The notes beneath the pieces are model-generated. The model was not told the origin of the DNA, did not search any database, and saw nothing but the letters and a program-made list of their open reading frames with translations. A stretch of DNA of 64,000 nt from Cymodocea nodosa. Its lineage: Eukaryota > Streptophyta > Magnoliopsida > Alismatales > Cymodoceaceae. Made by a program: the position numbers and the translations under genes. Where the stretch lies: positions 24,402,001-24,466,000 of the forward strand of contig CM072337.1 in assembly GCA_036874045.1 (NCBI GenBank). Reading direction: 5' to 3'. Shown here piece by piece: positions 39,901 to 49,589 of this stretch; position 1 is the first letter of the stretch, and the number at the start of each line of letters is the position of its first letter.

Positions 39901-42900
39901 CTGAAGGCATTTTTCTTGATGAACCTGCCCTTATCCAGAAAATAATGAAAGTTGTGGGTTTTTTGTCCACAAAGAAACAAATTCTTCTAGGGACATAACA
40001 AATTCATTATCATCTGGAGCTTGAAAATGGTGGCATCATTTTGCTTCAGAAACTTCCACCACTAGATCATTTTGGATATATAATCATGAGGTTTATGTAA
40101 TATATATAAGTGATGCCCATATCTGTATCAACATTTTGTGTGATGACAATATTTTCTGTTAGATGATTAGTCATTGACTCTGGCAATAAATTATTAGGCC
40201 TATATCACACTAGCAAGAAAAATCCTATCATATGTTGCCACATGACACAAGATCTTATAATCTCCAAAAATATCACTGTTTTTGGCTTTGATTTAGATGT
40301 ATGATTTGATTGACCCATTGTTTTTTTAGCATGATAGCTCCGAGAAACTTTATCACCTAGAATTTGCTAATATCTGATACAAAGTTTAGCTACTTCCTTT
40401 TCTTTTTCATTTGAATCTGAACGAAGACTGTTATTTCAGGTGATATGGTTAAAAGTTGAATTGTGTAAACTTCTAGAAGAGAAAAGATCAGCAATCCTCA
40501 GGTAAGTATTAGTGTGCTGCAAAGATCCAAGGTTTCTGTTACCAGTAATGCCAGAAAACTAATTATAATGGTGCAAATAATGGGTCGTACTCCCATTTTG
40601 AAAAGATATCTTAATGCCAGTTCCATCTACATAGGCTGTGATAGTATTACAAGTCTTGATGTTTGCTATGTATGTCCATAATGTTTTTCCGAGCTTATTG
40701 TTCCACCATTTTGAATGATAATGTAATCAGTTTTGATGAAACAGTACTCTATTATCTTTAGATCCATTTAATTGGCAACGACAACAATAATTTAAGTTAT
40801 AATTCTACAATGTGGGATTGGCCACATGAATTCTTTTCTTTTAAATATTTCTATTTATTACCAAGTAATTAGTTAAATTACATAAATTTAAATATTTTCT
40901 TACAAATTCTAACTAAATAGATTTAGGTCTACCTTTACTTCTTTTAATTTCTTTTACACTAATTAAATATTCTCTCCTGACTAGTGCATTTCTAAATTTT
41001 ATTACTAAAGATATGGGCCATTGAAATACTTATTGAAAATTGAGTTTGCCTTTGCAAGAGATAGAATGCCCTTATCACAAAGTATACACTATATCATTTA
41101 CAGGAGACAGGCCTTTTGAAGTGTAAACCTAAGTTTTCACCTTTGATCTGAGTATTGACTTCTAGGATGATACACCTCTTTCCTTTGATGAAGCTGGAAA
41201 ATACAGGCAGCTTGTTGAGAAATTGATCTACATGAAAAGGAGCCATACGAGTATTGACCTAAAAGGGCTTGTAGAAAAGGATTAGTGTACAAAAAGAATG
41301 GACTTGTAGGCATTAAGGTTTATTCTACTTCTAGTTATGCAAGTGATCAAGGTGACTGGATTTTACTTCTAGCTTTTACACTCATGTTGGAGGTAATCTA
41401 GTCACATCATAGTGAAAACCAACAAGTGGTCTCCAAGTCAAGTGCAAAAGCAGAATGTTGATCTATGACTCAAATAGCTTGTAAGATGATGTGACTCAAT
41501 CTTTCTTGAGTGAGCTTGATTTGTTTTCAACACACCCATGCTCATGCATTGTAACAATCAAATAGAACTATTTTTATTGTTAATAATCCTACCTTCTATG
41601 AGCATGCCAAACACTTTGAGGTGGATTTCTATTACGTTAAGGATATAATGGAGTTATTTTTACACCTTATACCTTTGTCTCATCATCTAGCAAATATCTT
41701 CACCAAAGGCTTAAGTATAGAGTCATACAATGTTGTATCTACCATGTTTGGCATGATTCTTGAGGGGGAGTGTTAGATTATATTAATATATTAAGGTTGT
41801 ATGTGTATGGTGGGTTTATTCTCACACTACTAAAATTCTATTGATCATATCCTTGTAGTCTCTCTATATATAAAGGTATTGTCTTATCTAATAAATCACT
41901 TAACTTCCACCATCTCTTATGTTTTCACAATAAGATTTTGCTGTTTGGGTCACACCATGGATACTCAATTTGTCCAAATGAATTGGACAATATACAAAAA
42001 CATAATACCAGCTGCTAATGGGAAATCCTATTTTTCATAATTTTGAAATGTATTATAATTTTATTTGAATTTTTCTATCATACCAGGGCAGAGGAGTTGG
42101 AGACAGCTTTGATGGAGATGAACAAGCAGGATAATAGGCATATCCTGAGTGCAAAGGTATGTGAGATTCAGCTCCCTGTAGTTTTCTGTTGCTTCTTGCT
42201 AAAAGTTCAAATCTAGCCTTCCAAATGTATCGTGAGGCTTGCTACATATATTATGTATCGGCAACGTGGTTATGCAGAATGCCACATATTCTGTTAGATG
42301 GAAAAAAATATATTATTGTAACTTAGAGCTTCACATGTTTGTATGTATTTTGTAGGTTGAGCACTTGGAGCAAGAAGTGACTGAACTGCAGCAGGCTCTT
42401 TCAGATAAGCAACAGCAAGAACATGTGATGCTTCAGGTACATTTTTGTTATTTGATGTTTCATTTTTGTAAGAATTAGTGACACCATTTGCCATATTTTA
42501 CAGTATGAACTCTTATGGTTACTAGTGTAGGTTTTGATGCGTGTGGAGCAAGAGCAGAAGGTGGCAGAAGATGCACGCCTACTTGCTGAACAAGATGCTT
42601 CTGCACAGAGATATGCCGCTCAGATGCTTCAGGTTATTCCTCTTATCAGTGGTTTAGCAAATTTTTAGGCGTGTTTGTGATTCTTCTCAAAGATGCTCCC
42701 ATTCTAGAAGCTTCATTAGTGTGAGGACCACATACCCACAAGATCTACACCATCCCTAATGTAATTCTGTTACACTTACATTGGTTTCTGAAAGTTTGCT
42801 CCAAGCCAAAAGAATGCTGAGTGATCTATGTGACCTACTGCTCTTCTTTTTTCTTAAGATTTTGTGCCATTGTTTTAAGATTAAGCAAATTTTAATTTAT

Positions 42901-45900
42901 TTAGATCATTTGACTTAAAAATTGAACACAGGAAAAGTATGAAGAGTCGATGTCCGCCCTTGCACAAATGGAGAAAAGAGCTGTGATGGCAGAAACAATG
43001 TTGGAGGCTACATTGCAGTATCAATCTGGCCAAGTTAAAGTGCAGCAACCACAGTCATCTTCTCCTAGGTATTACTTAACATTCTTTGTTTCATTGTTAC
43101 AAACCCTCTCAAGACATCTTGTACATGAGTTTTTCTATATCAGAATATTGTAAAATGGATTTAAAATATTTCATACTAAAAGACAAAAACTGATTACAGT
43201 AATGAAATATGAAAGTACGACAACAAAAACTTGAGTCATAATCCCACTATTTGTGGTTGCCTACATGAATACTTTCCTTCCATGTATTTCTATCTATGGT
43301 CGAATTTTTAATTAAATTATATAAATTTAATTTTTTTCTCATAATTCTTAATTAAATAGTTTTAAGTCTTTCTCTACTTCTTTTAGTTTCTTGTGCACTA
43401 ATTAATTTTTCTCTCCTAATTAGTGCATCTTTTATCCTCTTAAGAATATGATTAAACTGCTTAAACTAATTTTCTCTTATCTTATTTTATTCTTAATAAA
43501 ATCATTTTTTAGTTTATCCCTTATAGTATATCACTCATCCATCTAAGGATTTACATCTTTACAACATTATTATTTTTGTATGTGCTCATGTTTTACAACC
43601 TAACATTCTAAGTCATAAAGTATAGCTAGGTGAATAGTAGTTTTATAGAAATTTTCTTTTATTTTTAAAGATGTTCTCTTATCACATAACACTTTAGAAG
43701 TATTGTTTCACTTCATTGATCCTACCTTAATTGTCTAAATAATATTTTTTATAATTTCACCATTGCTACTTGTTATAGATATTAAGTATTTAAAATCTTA
43801 CTTTTATGAATATCATATTCATCTAATTATATATTTTTATTGCTATTTCTATTTTTTTTATCTACATACATTTCATATATTTAGTTTTTGACCTACACAA
43901 TCAAAATTTTTTTGACTAAAGTTTCTTGTTGAATTTTCTTAGTTATTTCATCTATAACTAAGAAGATTCTTGGTGTAAACTTATGTTTATTAAAAATTCT
44001 TTAGTTTTTTCTCTTATAGTTTTAACACTGGTAACTACTCATTCATACATATTTTTTATAATATGAATATATCCTATAGGTACTTCTTTTCTTTTTAATA
44101 TCTACTAAATAGATTTTTAGATATTCTATTATAAGCTTTCTCTAAATCAATGAAAACCATGTGGAAATTCTTTTTCTTAAACTCTAAAATTTTTTATCAG
44201 TTGTTTAAGTAAATGAATAACTTCTATTATTGAACTATTCGGCATAAATCCAAATTGATTTTTTATAATTTTAGTTGCATATCGTAGTCTTTGCTTAATT
44301 ATCCTTTCCAATAATTTCATAGTATGACTTACCAACTTAATACTACAATAATTATTATAATTCAATATAATTTCCTTGTTCTTAAATATAGGTATTAAAA
44401 AACTCTTTCTACATTTATTTGACATCTTCTTTGTCTTTAAAATTATGTTAAAAAGCTTAGTCATTTAATCCTTCCACACCTTAATAGAAATACTTTTTTT
44501 TTACCTCCAAACTACTAATTCTTATAAAATAGCTATAGTTTATATCCTTTGTACTACTATTCAAATTTTACATGTAAAAGTTTTTTTTATAATAGATTCA
44601 TTAAAAAATTTACTAAAATACCTACATCATCTATCTTTTACTTTATTTTCATTACTAAAACTTTATATTTTTATTCTTAATACACTTGACTCAAATCTCT
44701 AGATTTCCTTTCTCTAGCCTTAGACAATTTGTATATTTTATTTTTCCTTTGTTTTGTGTTCAAAATATCTTATAAATTTTCATATGCTTGATTTGTAACT
44801 TAATAATTTTTTTAGCGTTTTTTTTTACAAGCTTATACTTCTCTATTTGAAAGAAAAGTTCTCCATCGGTAGTGGTGTAGTCAAAAGGGTTTCATATTAT
44901 AATCATATTCTTTCATTATCAATTAGTTTTAAAATGAACTTTCAACATGGTATCAAAGAAAATTTATTTACGTTCACTCATAAGTCACTTATAGGTTAAA
45001 AGGAGCTATAAGTGTGAGAGAATATTGGGAAAAAGGTCTCACATCGATGGTAGTGTGGTTAAACCAGGGCTCTTTATAATGATGGTCTTGTTCTTTCATT
45101 ACTAATTGATTTTGAAATGAACTTTTAACACTTCAAAATTTTCTCATTTCTATATTCATGATAGGTCTTATTTTCTTTTCTTTTATTATCTTTTGTGCAT
45201 CTTTATTTCACCACTTTCTTTACCTAATATCTCATAAGTCTTCTAAAATTTTCTTAACAATTTTTTAATACAAATAGTCATTCCATTTCAAATTTTATTT
45301 ATTTCTCCATTTAGTTCCCATATTCCTTCTTTTAACAAATTATCTCTAAATATCATTTTCTTTTCTCCTTTTATATTCCACCACCTAATTCTTGGGTTCT
45401 TATAGACTGTAGTCCTCTTCCTAATATTGACATTAACATTTAATACTAACAATAGTGAAATATGAAACTATTGCAATTTTATATTTTGAACTCATCTGCA
45501 ACATATCTTTAATAGCTTGATTTGTGAGAGCATTCCAATCTTTGGTGCATGCATCCAAATGTAAGCACAACTGCAGCTGAATGAAATATGAGCATATTCA
45601 GTTCTCTTCTCTGAAGATCTCCTTGGTAATGAATGCTTTTTGATTATTGACTTTGTAGACCAGCACAATCCCCGAGAGGTTCAACTCAAGAAATTCCTCC
45701 CAGAAAAATAGGCTTGCTGTCCAGACCTTTTGCCCTTGGTTGGCGTGACAAAAACAAGGTGAGTGCAACACGAATTGTCTATTTTCTGTTGGCATTTGCT
45801 AAGAGGCATGTGTTAACTGGAAGATTAGGTGGCAGAAAAATTAAGGCTCCATCTTTGACATAAAATCAACCTCATACTCATGAAATCACATTACAAACTT

Positions 45901-47419
45901 CATTGATATCTCCCAGAGACTATTACTGGTTTTCGTGCTTCACTTGCCCTTCTTTGGACTGCCTATTGTACATATCTCTTAGAGTTGCTATTTTTCTAGA
46001 AAAGGATAAGTTTAAGTTGAAAATATAGGTACTATTGACATTTAATATGGAAAGCAGAAACCTTTGCTTTGGCATCATCTCAGTCCTTATGGCAACATGG
46101 TTTTGCAGATTTCTGTGAATCTTGAACATATAATCTAGTTTGATAGCCAAAATAAAACAAAGATATTGAAAATAATTTGAAATTTTAATTGAAATTATTC
46201 AATCTCTCTATCTGGTGGTACATGTAAAATATAAGTACCAAAATTGGGTGCTGGAATCATTTTGCCATATGATCTTTACTAGATAGTGAACTAGTTTGAT
46301 TCTCTGTGATGATTTTATGTTCAGCATATAACATTTTTCAGAATCCACTGTAGAGAACTGTGGTTGGTCATGTTGAGGGTTAAGGATTCATCTAAGATTG
46401 GTCCCTTTCAGGATCTGAGAATCATTTTGTAATATAAGTTATATAACTATACTAGGATAGTGAACGAGTTTGATTCTCTGTGATACTGCTATGTATGTAC
46501 CATTTTTCAGAATTTCCACTGCAGGGAACTGTGGTTGGGCAAAAGTGAGGTTTGAGGATTGGCCAAGAAATATGAATCCGAGATTGAATCTTTTCAGATC
46601 TTCCTCATGATGCCCTAGTACAAATATGGGTATGAGTATTGACACGGGTATAGATATGGATACATCAAATTTTTAAATTTGGTGGCACAGATAGGGGTAA
46701 AAGTATCATTTAAAATGCTAAAAATTTGACAGATAATAGTATTACTAATTATATATAAAAATAAAAGGAGAAAGAGGTCAACCATAGTCTTTTACTTGTT
46801 TTGTGATTAATGTTTCCTTGAAGAGATGCAAATACACTATAGGATATTAATTTATAAGTCACACAATTCAATAAAAAGGAGAAAAACCCACTCCCAGAAT
46901 ACACATTGGCATGTATTCCATACATGTACCCATACCATACCTTTTTGTATGGGTATAAGGGAGTGTGATGAAGTATTTGGGTGTCATAGGATCTTCCTAC
47001 GGAAAGATTAAACAATTTGAAGCAATGCAGTAATCTTACTTTACCTTACTTTGTATGAAGAAATGTTCTTAATGAAGATGATACTCGACAGCATGTGGAG
47101 GACCTTGGAATTATTCCCTTGTTACATGGAATTGTCCTTTCTAATCACCTGGCTGTGGTACGAGAGTAGGATAATTTTGCTGTCAGTTTTGAGAAACTTT
47201 TGGATCTATAATATCTCTCGAGTACCCCATCATAACACTTATCACGTGTGATACATTTGCATACTTTAGGATGATATTGAAATGCTTACAATGTTTGGAT
47301 ATTGATTTTCCAATTTCCAGGGAAATCCCAACCGTACCGAGGATTCTGCAGAAGCAAAGTCTTTGAACGATGCCCAATCTCCAAATGGACCTCCAAAAAA
47401 TTTAAATGCTAACCAATAG
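24945..47419 (+). CDS. TBC-domain Rab GTPase-activating protein with coiled coil (EVI5-like)
   Basis: Eighteen coding exons: 24945-25000, 25711-25780, 25879-26421, 26512-26697, 26819-26932, 32122-32180, 33557-33623, 33722-33773, 33904-33996, 37574-37657, 37796-38211, 40440-40501, 42087-42156, 42356-42436, 42531-42632, 42932-43068, 45659-45758, 47321-47419. Total 2391 nt, 796 aa, phases consistent. The N terminus has the plant-type DAYGFAVRPQH motif, then an acidic linker. The TBC domain (about 211-460) carries the arginine finger IEKDLPRTFPGHP (Arg 289) and the glutamine finger GYCQ (Gln 323), so the dual-finger GTP hydrolysis site is complete. Residues about 580-725 form a long coiled coil (LEQEVTELQQALSDKQQQ). 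Such proteins stimulate GTP hydrolysis by Rab/Ypt GTPases in membrane traffic; the Rab partner is not predictable. Intron 2 begins GC rather than GT (25781). Several introns are swollen by transposons. Confidence 0.95.
27740..27960 (+). mobile_element. RTE-type LINE internal fragment
   Basis: The frame gives WKLDDEINKLWNKMITCTK, then IAKEILKEFKEI and VKENWWWNGDKLKIIKEKK. This resembles the conserved linker between endonuclease and reverse transcriptase in plant RTE LINEs (..NxxWNxMA..AKEVLGxSKG..WWWN..). The fragment is cut off where the copia LTR starts at 27975. Confidence 0.6.
27975..30415 (+). mobile_element. Ty1/copia fossil, 3' end lost
   Basis: A plus-strand copia fossil. The 5' LTR is 27975-28114 (TGTTAG...TTTACA) and is followed at once by a primer-binding site like tgatatcagagg (28115-28126). 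Gag-like sequence (TYENWCVDN, SWMVNSIE) lies near 28800-28960, integrase-like sequence around 29380-29700, and a reverse-transcriptase start (YKACFIAWDF region) near 30300. No matching 3' LTR is found, and the reading is broken many times, so it is old and dead. A TRIM element has inserted into its gag region at 28509-28797. It lies in intron 5 of the TBC gene. Confidence 0.75.
28509..28797 (-). mobile_element. TRIM-like mini LTR element (copy 1), nested in copia
   Basis: Two similar terminal repeats, 28509-28624 and 28693-28797, enclose only about 68 bases. Inside the 5' repeat (minus sense) is a primer-site-like tgatattaaag at 28692-28682. A 5-base direct repeat acaac flanks the element exactly (28504-28508 and 28798-28802). 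There is no coding capacity. This is the layout of terminal-repeat retrotransposons in miniature. Confidence 0.75.
30442..30680 (-). mobile_element. TRIM-like element (copy 2), diverged
   Basis: Repeats beginning tgaaaatctaacttaaaact (30442) and tgtaaaaatctaattcaaaa (30613) share the TRIM terminal sequence of 28509. Between them, just before the second repeat, lies ctttgatatca (30602-30612), the complement of a tRNA-Met primer site. The right repeat is incomplete, and no target duplication was seen. Confidence 0.55.
30681..32121. other. Rest of TBC intron 5
   Basis: AT-rich intron. From about 30965 to 31045 a degenerate unit of about 22 bases (ggatcaccatttctgtaaaa) repeats roughly four times, followed to about 31250 by irregular repeats of gacatacta and ggcatat. 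No gene seen. Confidence 0.45.
32181..33556. other. TBC intron 6, no gene
   Basis: Intron of 1.4 kb. I see no coding region or element with recognisable ends. The composition around 32500-33370 suggests old repeat DNA, but I cannot place the family. Confidence 0.45.
34560..36025 (-). mobile_element. L1-type LINE remnant A
   Basis: On the minus strand, about 36020-35960 reads LQINFKKCSMISVDVDP, the region after the LINE polymerase active site. This is followed by DRKLQ...LIDKVVKK (35900-35830), a VFHPLEMEVLGIHLPGFNKA stretch near 35630-35570, and at 34870-34740 KLIWKCRTPLKVEAFMWLLM (zf-RVT). The order matches the second half of a plant L1-type ORF2. Multiple stops and frame changes show it is dead. 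It sits in the TBC intron between exons 9 and 10. Confidence 0.75.
36035..36480. repeat. Possible LTR-like segment between two LINE pieces
   Basis: Starts TGTTAGGAAAATATTTTTC and ends CTTGTTGACA, with the TG...CA ends and AT-rich character of a copia LTR. There is no flanking duplication and no partner copy in the window, so a solo LTR is only one reading. Confidence 0.25.
36679..37250 (-). mobile_element. L1-type LINE remnant B
   Basis: Read on the minus strand, 37250-37190 gives FRHGIRQGDPLSPLIFKVG, the conserved LINE reverse-transcriptase motif (xQGDPLSP). About 37060-36900 gives KFVLKLFEMLLDLRINFSKS and GVDVEQ, then LPLSHRKPKRTDWRHLIDKI. It overlaps remnant A in domain content, so it is a separate, second copy rather than the missing part of A. 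It is broken and truncated at both ends. Confidence 0.8.
38690..39631 (-). mobile_element. Copia fossil with both LTRs, much reduced
   Basis: Two related terminal segments, about 38700-38812 and 39540-39631, both end (plus sense) in a gcatttctaaca/acatttctaaca motif, so they start TGTTAGAAAT on the minus strand. The interior is only about 0.7 kb and reads as RNase H (KHIEIDHHFERN, SLDQLTDIFTK). Most of the usual internal region is absent, and the rest is broken several times. LTR differences suggest greater age than the element at 8354. It lies in the TBC intron after exon 11. Confidence 0.75.
39632..40439. other. TBC intron, no feature seen
   Basis: AT-rich intron sequence between the reduced copia fossil and exon 12. 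No coding region or repeat with clear ends. Confidence 0.45.
40781..41010 (-). mobile_element. RTE-type LINE 3' tail
   Basis: Starts cgacaacaataatttaag, then gtgggattggccacatgaat, the same 3'-end signature seen at 24049 and 43212. Only about 230 bases remain. Confidence 0.55.
41160..41939 (+). mobile_element. Copia 3' fragment with LTR
   Basis: The sequence reads as the end of copia polymerase: DDTPLSFDEAGKYRQLVEKL near 41165, then RNase H (SKSSAKAECWSMTQIA; HAKHFEVDFYYVKD; HHLANIFTKGL). The purine tract tgagggggag (41761-41770) leads into an LTR, 41771 to about 41939 (TGTTAG...TTTTCACA). The 5' part of the element is missing, and the remainder is broken. It is in the TBC intron before exon 13. 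Confidence 0.8.
43212..45440 (-). mobile_element. RTE-type LINE, long but dead copy
   Basis: The 3' end at 43212 has the caa-rich tail and cccactatttgtggttgcct. On the minus strand about 44464-44177 reads TKLFNIILKTKKMSNKCRKS, NYCSIKLVSHTMKLLERIIK and NQFGFMPNSSIIEVIHLLK, the RTE reverse transcriptase (the last matches the NQFGFMPGRST motif). The endonuclease-RT linker (NPRIRWWNIKGEK) lies near 45400-45350. A TRIM element interrupts it near 44843-45130. Several stops and frame changes mean it is inactive. It fills most of the TBC intron between exons 16 and 17. Confidence 0.8.
44843..45130 (+). mobile_element. TRIM-like element (copy 3), nested in RTE LINE
   Basis: Two direct repeats of about 90-110 bases, ending in aaaatgaactttcaaca (44947) and gaaatgaacttttaaca (45130), surround a short interior. 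The first is followed directly by tggtatcaaag (44948-44958), a Met-tRNA primer site. The second begins near 45030 with ggtctcacatcgatgg. It is the same family as 28509-28797 in opposite orientation. The left limit is approximate. Confidence 0.65.
45759..47320. other. TBC gene last intron
   Basis: Intron of 1.56 kb. Near 46270-46410 and 46440-46560 two similar stretches (agtgaactagtttgattctctgtgat / agtgaacgagtttgattctctgtgat, then atttttcagaat) show an internal duplication about 180 bases apart. No gene seen. Confidence 0.5.
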
Positions 47420-49589
47420 TCATAGAAATAGTTTGCGCTTCTGATTATGTCTAGGCATTCGCGGGTACTTAAACCTGCATCATCACCCATGCCTGTCTCT
47501 TTTATCATATCCCAACTGTCTCTTGGTGTCTGTTGGTCATCAGTTTCTGTTGTATCAGTAGTAAATCTGAAGAGAAGAGCGAGCTGTGAACTAGAGCTGT
47601 GGCATAAGTGAAGTCTTCGATTTTCACTGTAATCTATGGAAATAATCAAATATTGTAGACGGTCATTTTGTTCTTTTCTAGTAACAAAATAGAAGAAAGC
47701 AAATATAAGCAGAGGGATAGAAGAAAGCTTTATTCATGACGTCTTGATTTCATTGTTGTCAAATGTTATCTTTTCATTGTGATTTTTTCTTGATAATGCT
47801 AGGAACTTTTGTATTTATCATGATTCGAATATTAATGAAAGTTATTAGTGGAACTATCTTTGATCAACTAAGCTATTTTAGTTAGTTTTTTCATTGTAAA
47901 TGTGTAACCTTACATTTCTCCATCTATTCTTGGTGGACGACTCCATTCACCACCCTTCAATTTCACGGTAGTTTTTTTCTAATATCTTTAGAGGTAGGTT
48001 TGCATATTGATTCAGGGTTATCTTTTTTTTATGAGCTCAGTAGATGTACCATAAGTTTCCATTTTAGAGGAAGTCGGTAGTTCAATCATTAAATTTTATT
48101 CCTTGGTAAAAAAAATGCCAAGTGTTGGTGTGAGAGTCAAGAACTTGGCATTTCAAATATCGAGTTATAGTAGTGTTAGAATTCTAAATGAAGTTGGCAG
48201 TGAATTCTATTAGAATTCAGTGCCTGAGATGTTGATGTCTAAATTTGGCAGTTGGCCTTTTACCTTATAATGTAAATTCTCTGCTAGAATCCGGCACTAG
48301 AGGCGTTGATTTCTAGCATAAGGTTTTCCGATAGGAAACTAAGTTCCTATGGTCCTTGAGCAATTTAACTTGCACTGGCACATGGTTTAAGTCTAGACTT
48401 CTATATTTAATGGAACAACAAATATATTAGATTTCTAGGCTCAAAGATATAAATCCTACAAGCTAAAAATTATTTTTCAAATAAAAGTAGGATTCCATAT
48501 TCCTTTCCCAACACGATCCCTTTCTTGGGTGCACCTACGTGTGCCATTGCTTGGACCAGCTTAATTCTCCCATGTGACGCCCCCGTAACATTGTTTAAGT
48601 CATAGGCATCTTCTTCTTTGCCATCATCTAAGTGGATACGGATGACTACCTGAGTATATTAATCTCGTCTAAACCTTTATTATATTCTTTTGCATTCTGC
48701 GTTAGCTCCATTCATTGATATATGCCTTGTTCTCATCAGTAGTTTATTATCGGACTTCTTTGTGCAGTTAAAATCTCAACACACACACACATATGTATGT
48801 ATATATTCATCTAAAATGTGTTGAACTAGATCTCACGATCATACTTGAACGTGCTTCATCACATACTGGACCTATAGAGCGAATATGGTGTGAATATCTT
48901 AGCTAACCAAATCTTAGAAATTTATCTACAGATACTTGATAAGGCATTTAGAAGAATTCCATCACGGCTATCATATTACTTAAAATAATTAAAACGAAGA
49001 AAATAATTATCTTAGATTAACAAATCAATTATAAACACGTACATAAAAGTTGTTCAATATCTAAATTAAAATGTTGATCAACTTTTATATCTTTAATGTT
49101 CGAGGTATATTCCGTCTTAAACCAATAGGTGCATATGAATCAACGGAACATGTGCCATCAATTTTTATGACCTTCCAACATGAAGGTGCTCCGATGATCA
49201 TGGTTATCCAATATCCAACAAAACAACTATTATAAACATTGACATGAATAATTATATAAATTTTATGTTAAATTACCAAATGAAGCAATTTCAAAAAAAT
49301 TTATGTCATATGAGAATTGGATGCAAGCCACCACTGAATTACATTTTCCCACTGAATCTTGGCTACCGTAAACCTGTTCATGTTTTTTTTTTTTTTTTTT
49401 TTTTTTTTTTTGTACTAGTGTTTTGTTGCTGAATTTAATCTGCTTTTGTATGACTCTTTCTGGTGGTTTCCATGGCGAGTACTTGTTTAAACTATGAACG
49501 GAAGCACCCTACAAACTTCCATAGTTCTTCTATACTTTGCTTCAGCGTTTTCTGATTGAAACGGTGTCCTCCAGGAGAATCTGTAGTTC
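47420..49589. other. Spacer between convergent genes
   Basis: Holds the TBC 3' UTR (probably to about 47860) and the 3' UTR of the kinase gene on the other strand. The middle is AT-rich, with an (AC)n tract near 48780-48790 and a run of 29 T at 49383-49411. No coding region supported. Confidence 0.5.
49383..49411. repeat. Poly(T) run, 29 bases
   Basis: An uninterrupted T run. On the minus strand it is a poly(A) about 180 bases after the kinase stop codon, inside or just beyond its 3' UTR. It could be a genomic homopolymer or the tail of an old retroposon. Confidence 0.9.
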
